7,457 nucleotides of DNA from JAHEYG01 sp040403535 (GTDB lineage: Bacteria; Bacteroidota; Bacteroidia; B-17B0; Aurantibacillaceae): assembly GCA_040403535.1 (NCBI GenBank), contig JBBAKL010000105.1, positions 1 to 7,457 on the forward strand, read 5' to 3'. Position 1 is the first letter of the stretch, and every line of letters starts with the position of its first letter. Under the pieces are notes generated by a model. The model made no database searches, was not told the origin of the DNA, and was given only the letters and a program-made list of their open reading frames with translations. A program made the translations under genes and the position numbers. Positions 6,675 through 7,457 of this stretch are shown here, one piece after another.

Positions 6675-7457
6675 TTATGGCTTTTCCCTTATCACATTTT
6701 GCCTCTTTTTCATACCGTATTTTGCTTTTACAGGTAATAAAACATCTTCTTTGTTGCGCTTTATCTTCATCTTATACTCGGCACCTTCTTTTACGTACTC
6801 TCCGTTTACTTTAACTGCATCTCTCAGGTACAACATATCAACCACATCACCGGGCTTTAAACCGGCCCATTCATTTGGTCCGACCTTCGTAACCGTTGTA
6901 TTTAGTCCCGTTGAGGAATTTGCCACTTTTACATCATTATCAGCCGGCAGAACAGGAATCAACAAGCTTTTCTCGGATATTGAATCGTGTAAAACTAAAT
7001 TCATCCCAGACAACTGATCATTGGGTTTCCATTGGTTTTTTCCTTCAATGTATTGGCTGAAGAAATTCTTGATATTGGGATGAACTTCTGCAACAAATTC
7101 GTCAATGAATGTGTCTTCATTAAATGAACGTTCTGCACCGTACTTCGAATTCAATTTCAGAACCACATCAATCAATGATAGTTTTCCGTTGGTGAGGCGT
7201 TGAATTTCCGCATCCAGTAAAAAACCAAGCGCAGCCCCTCTTTCGTAAACCTGACCGTAATGTTTGTGATATTTTTCTTCAAGAACATTCGCACTCATTT
7301 CGGTAAACGCCATTTCCTTAACCGGGAATCTTGCGCCACTGTTTATTTTGGATTCCATTACATCCAGAAATTCTCTTTTGGTATACACGCCACCTTTGTA
7401 TTTGATTAAATGCGCGAAGTATTCGGTAATACCTTCATAGAGCCAAAGATGTTTACT
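6675..7457 (-). CDS. M61 (glycyl aminopeptidase) family metallopeptidase with PDZ domain, C-terminal part
   Basis: The frame is open from the window edge at 7457 to the TAA at 6675-6677, giving the last 260 residues; the start lies outside. An in-frame GTG at 7386-7388 is an internal valine, not the start. The first visible residues include LWLYEGITEYFAH (4-16). This matches the segment that follows the HExxH motif in gluzincins, with Glu8 as the likely third zinc ligand. The HExxH itself would be upstream of the window. Next comes the helical region with YERGAALGFLLDAEIQ (around 71-86), typical of M61 proteins. It is followed by a PDZ-like domain, including A-G-L-K-P-G-D near residues 197-203, and a short basic tail. 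The family cleaves peptides with a preference for N-terminal Gly or Ala in characterised members; the substrate here is unknown. Bacteroidota homologues are usually exported, but the N-terminus cannot be checked here. Confidence 0.88.
   Translation of the reverse strand, partial: SKHLWLYEGITEYFAHLIKYKGGVYTKREFLDVMESKINSGARFPVKEMAFTEMSANVLEEKYHKHYGQVYERGAALGFLLDAEIQRLTNGKLSLIDVVLKLNSKYGAERSFNEDTFIDEFVAEVHPNIKNFFSQYIEGKNQWKPNDQLSGMNLVLHDSISEKSLLIPVLPADNDVKVANSSTGLNTTVTKVGPNEWAGLKPGDVVDMLYLRDAVKVNGEYVKEGAEYKMKIKRNKEDVLLPVKAKYGMKKRQNVIREKP

Noticed and set aside
6510..7017. Two overlapping plus-strand open frames (75 and 126 codons)
   Set aside because: They run opposite the M61/PDZ coding region, the spacer and the start of the lipoprotein gene; their Phe/Leu-rich composition reflects the antisense of real genes.
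7386..7388. GTG as the start of the peptidase
   Set aside because: The frame stays open to the window edge, and the upstream codons encode the conserved W-L-Y-E-G segment of M61 peptidases.
1..7457. Defence system, mobile element, CRISPR array, tRNA or rRNA
   Set aside because: No transposase, integrase, nuclease-effector, repeat-spacer pattern or tRNA cloverleaf was recognised in reading both strands.

Overview
The window looks like a chromosomal segment of a Bacteroidota bacterium. Supporting signs are moderate AT-richness, A/T-rich start regions without Shine-Dalgarno sequences, signal peptides ending in an 'Ala-Gln' style junction, a TAnnTTTG-type -7 promoter element, and protein families typical of the phylum: a PafA-type phosphatase, an SMK-type nucleotide-sugar dehydratase, an M61 peptidase and a short outer-membrane beta-barrel. 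I cannot assign an order or genus from the sequence alone.

Layout: the left part (1-5253) is on the + strand. It holds the C-terminal end of an unrecognised protein, a 628-residue membrane-anchored nucleotide-sugar 4,6-dehydratase, a 416-residue DEAD-box RNA helicase, and a secreted 541-residue alkaline phosphatase of the PafA type. Gaps are 13, 18 and 43 bp, so cotranscription is plausible, although the functions do not form an obvious pathway. The right part (5311-7457) is on the - strand, read right to left. It holds the C-terminal part of an M61-type metallopeptidase with a PDZ domain (cut by the window edge), a small NTF2-like lipoprotein, and a 179-residue putative outer-membrane protein. 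The two halves converge at 5254-5310, where I see no strong terminator.

The genes look like housekeeping and cell-envelope functions: glycan precursor synthesis, RNA remodelling, phosphate release outside the cytoplasm, periplasmic proteolysis and envelope proteins. No mobile element, CRISPR array, tRNA, rRNA or defence system is visible, and I do not see a new multi-gene system.

Two observations deserve follow-up. The first is a perfect 6-4-6 dyad (AATGAC-GCAT-GTCATT) about 40 bp upstream of the inferred transcription start of the outer-membrane protein gene, where an activator would be expected. The second is a pair of substitutions to histidine in two usually conserved helicase motifs, Ia and V.
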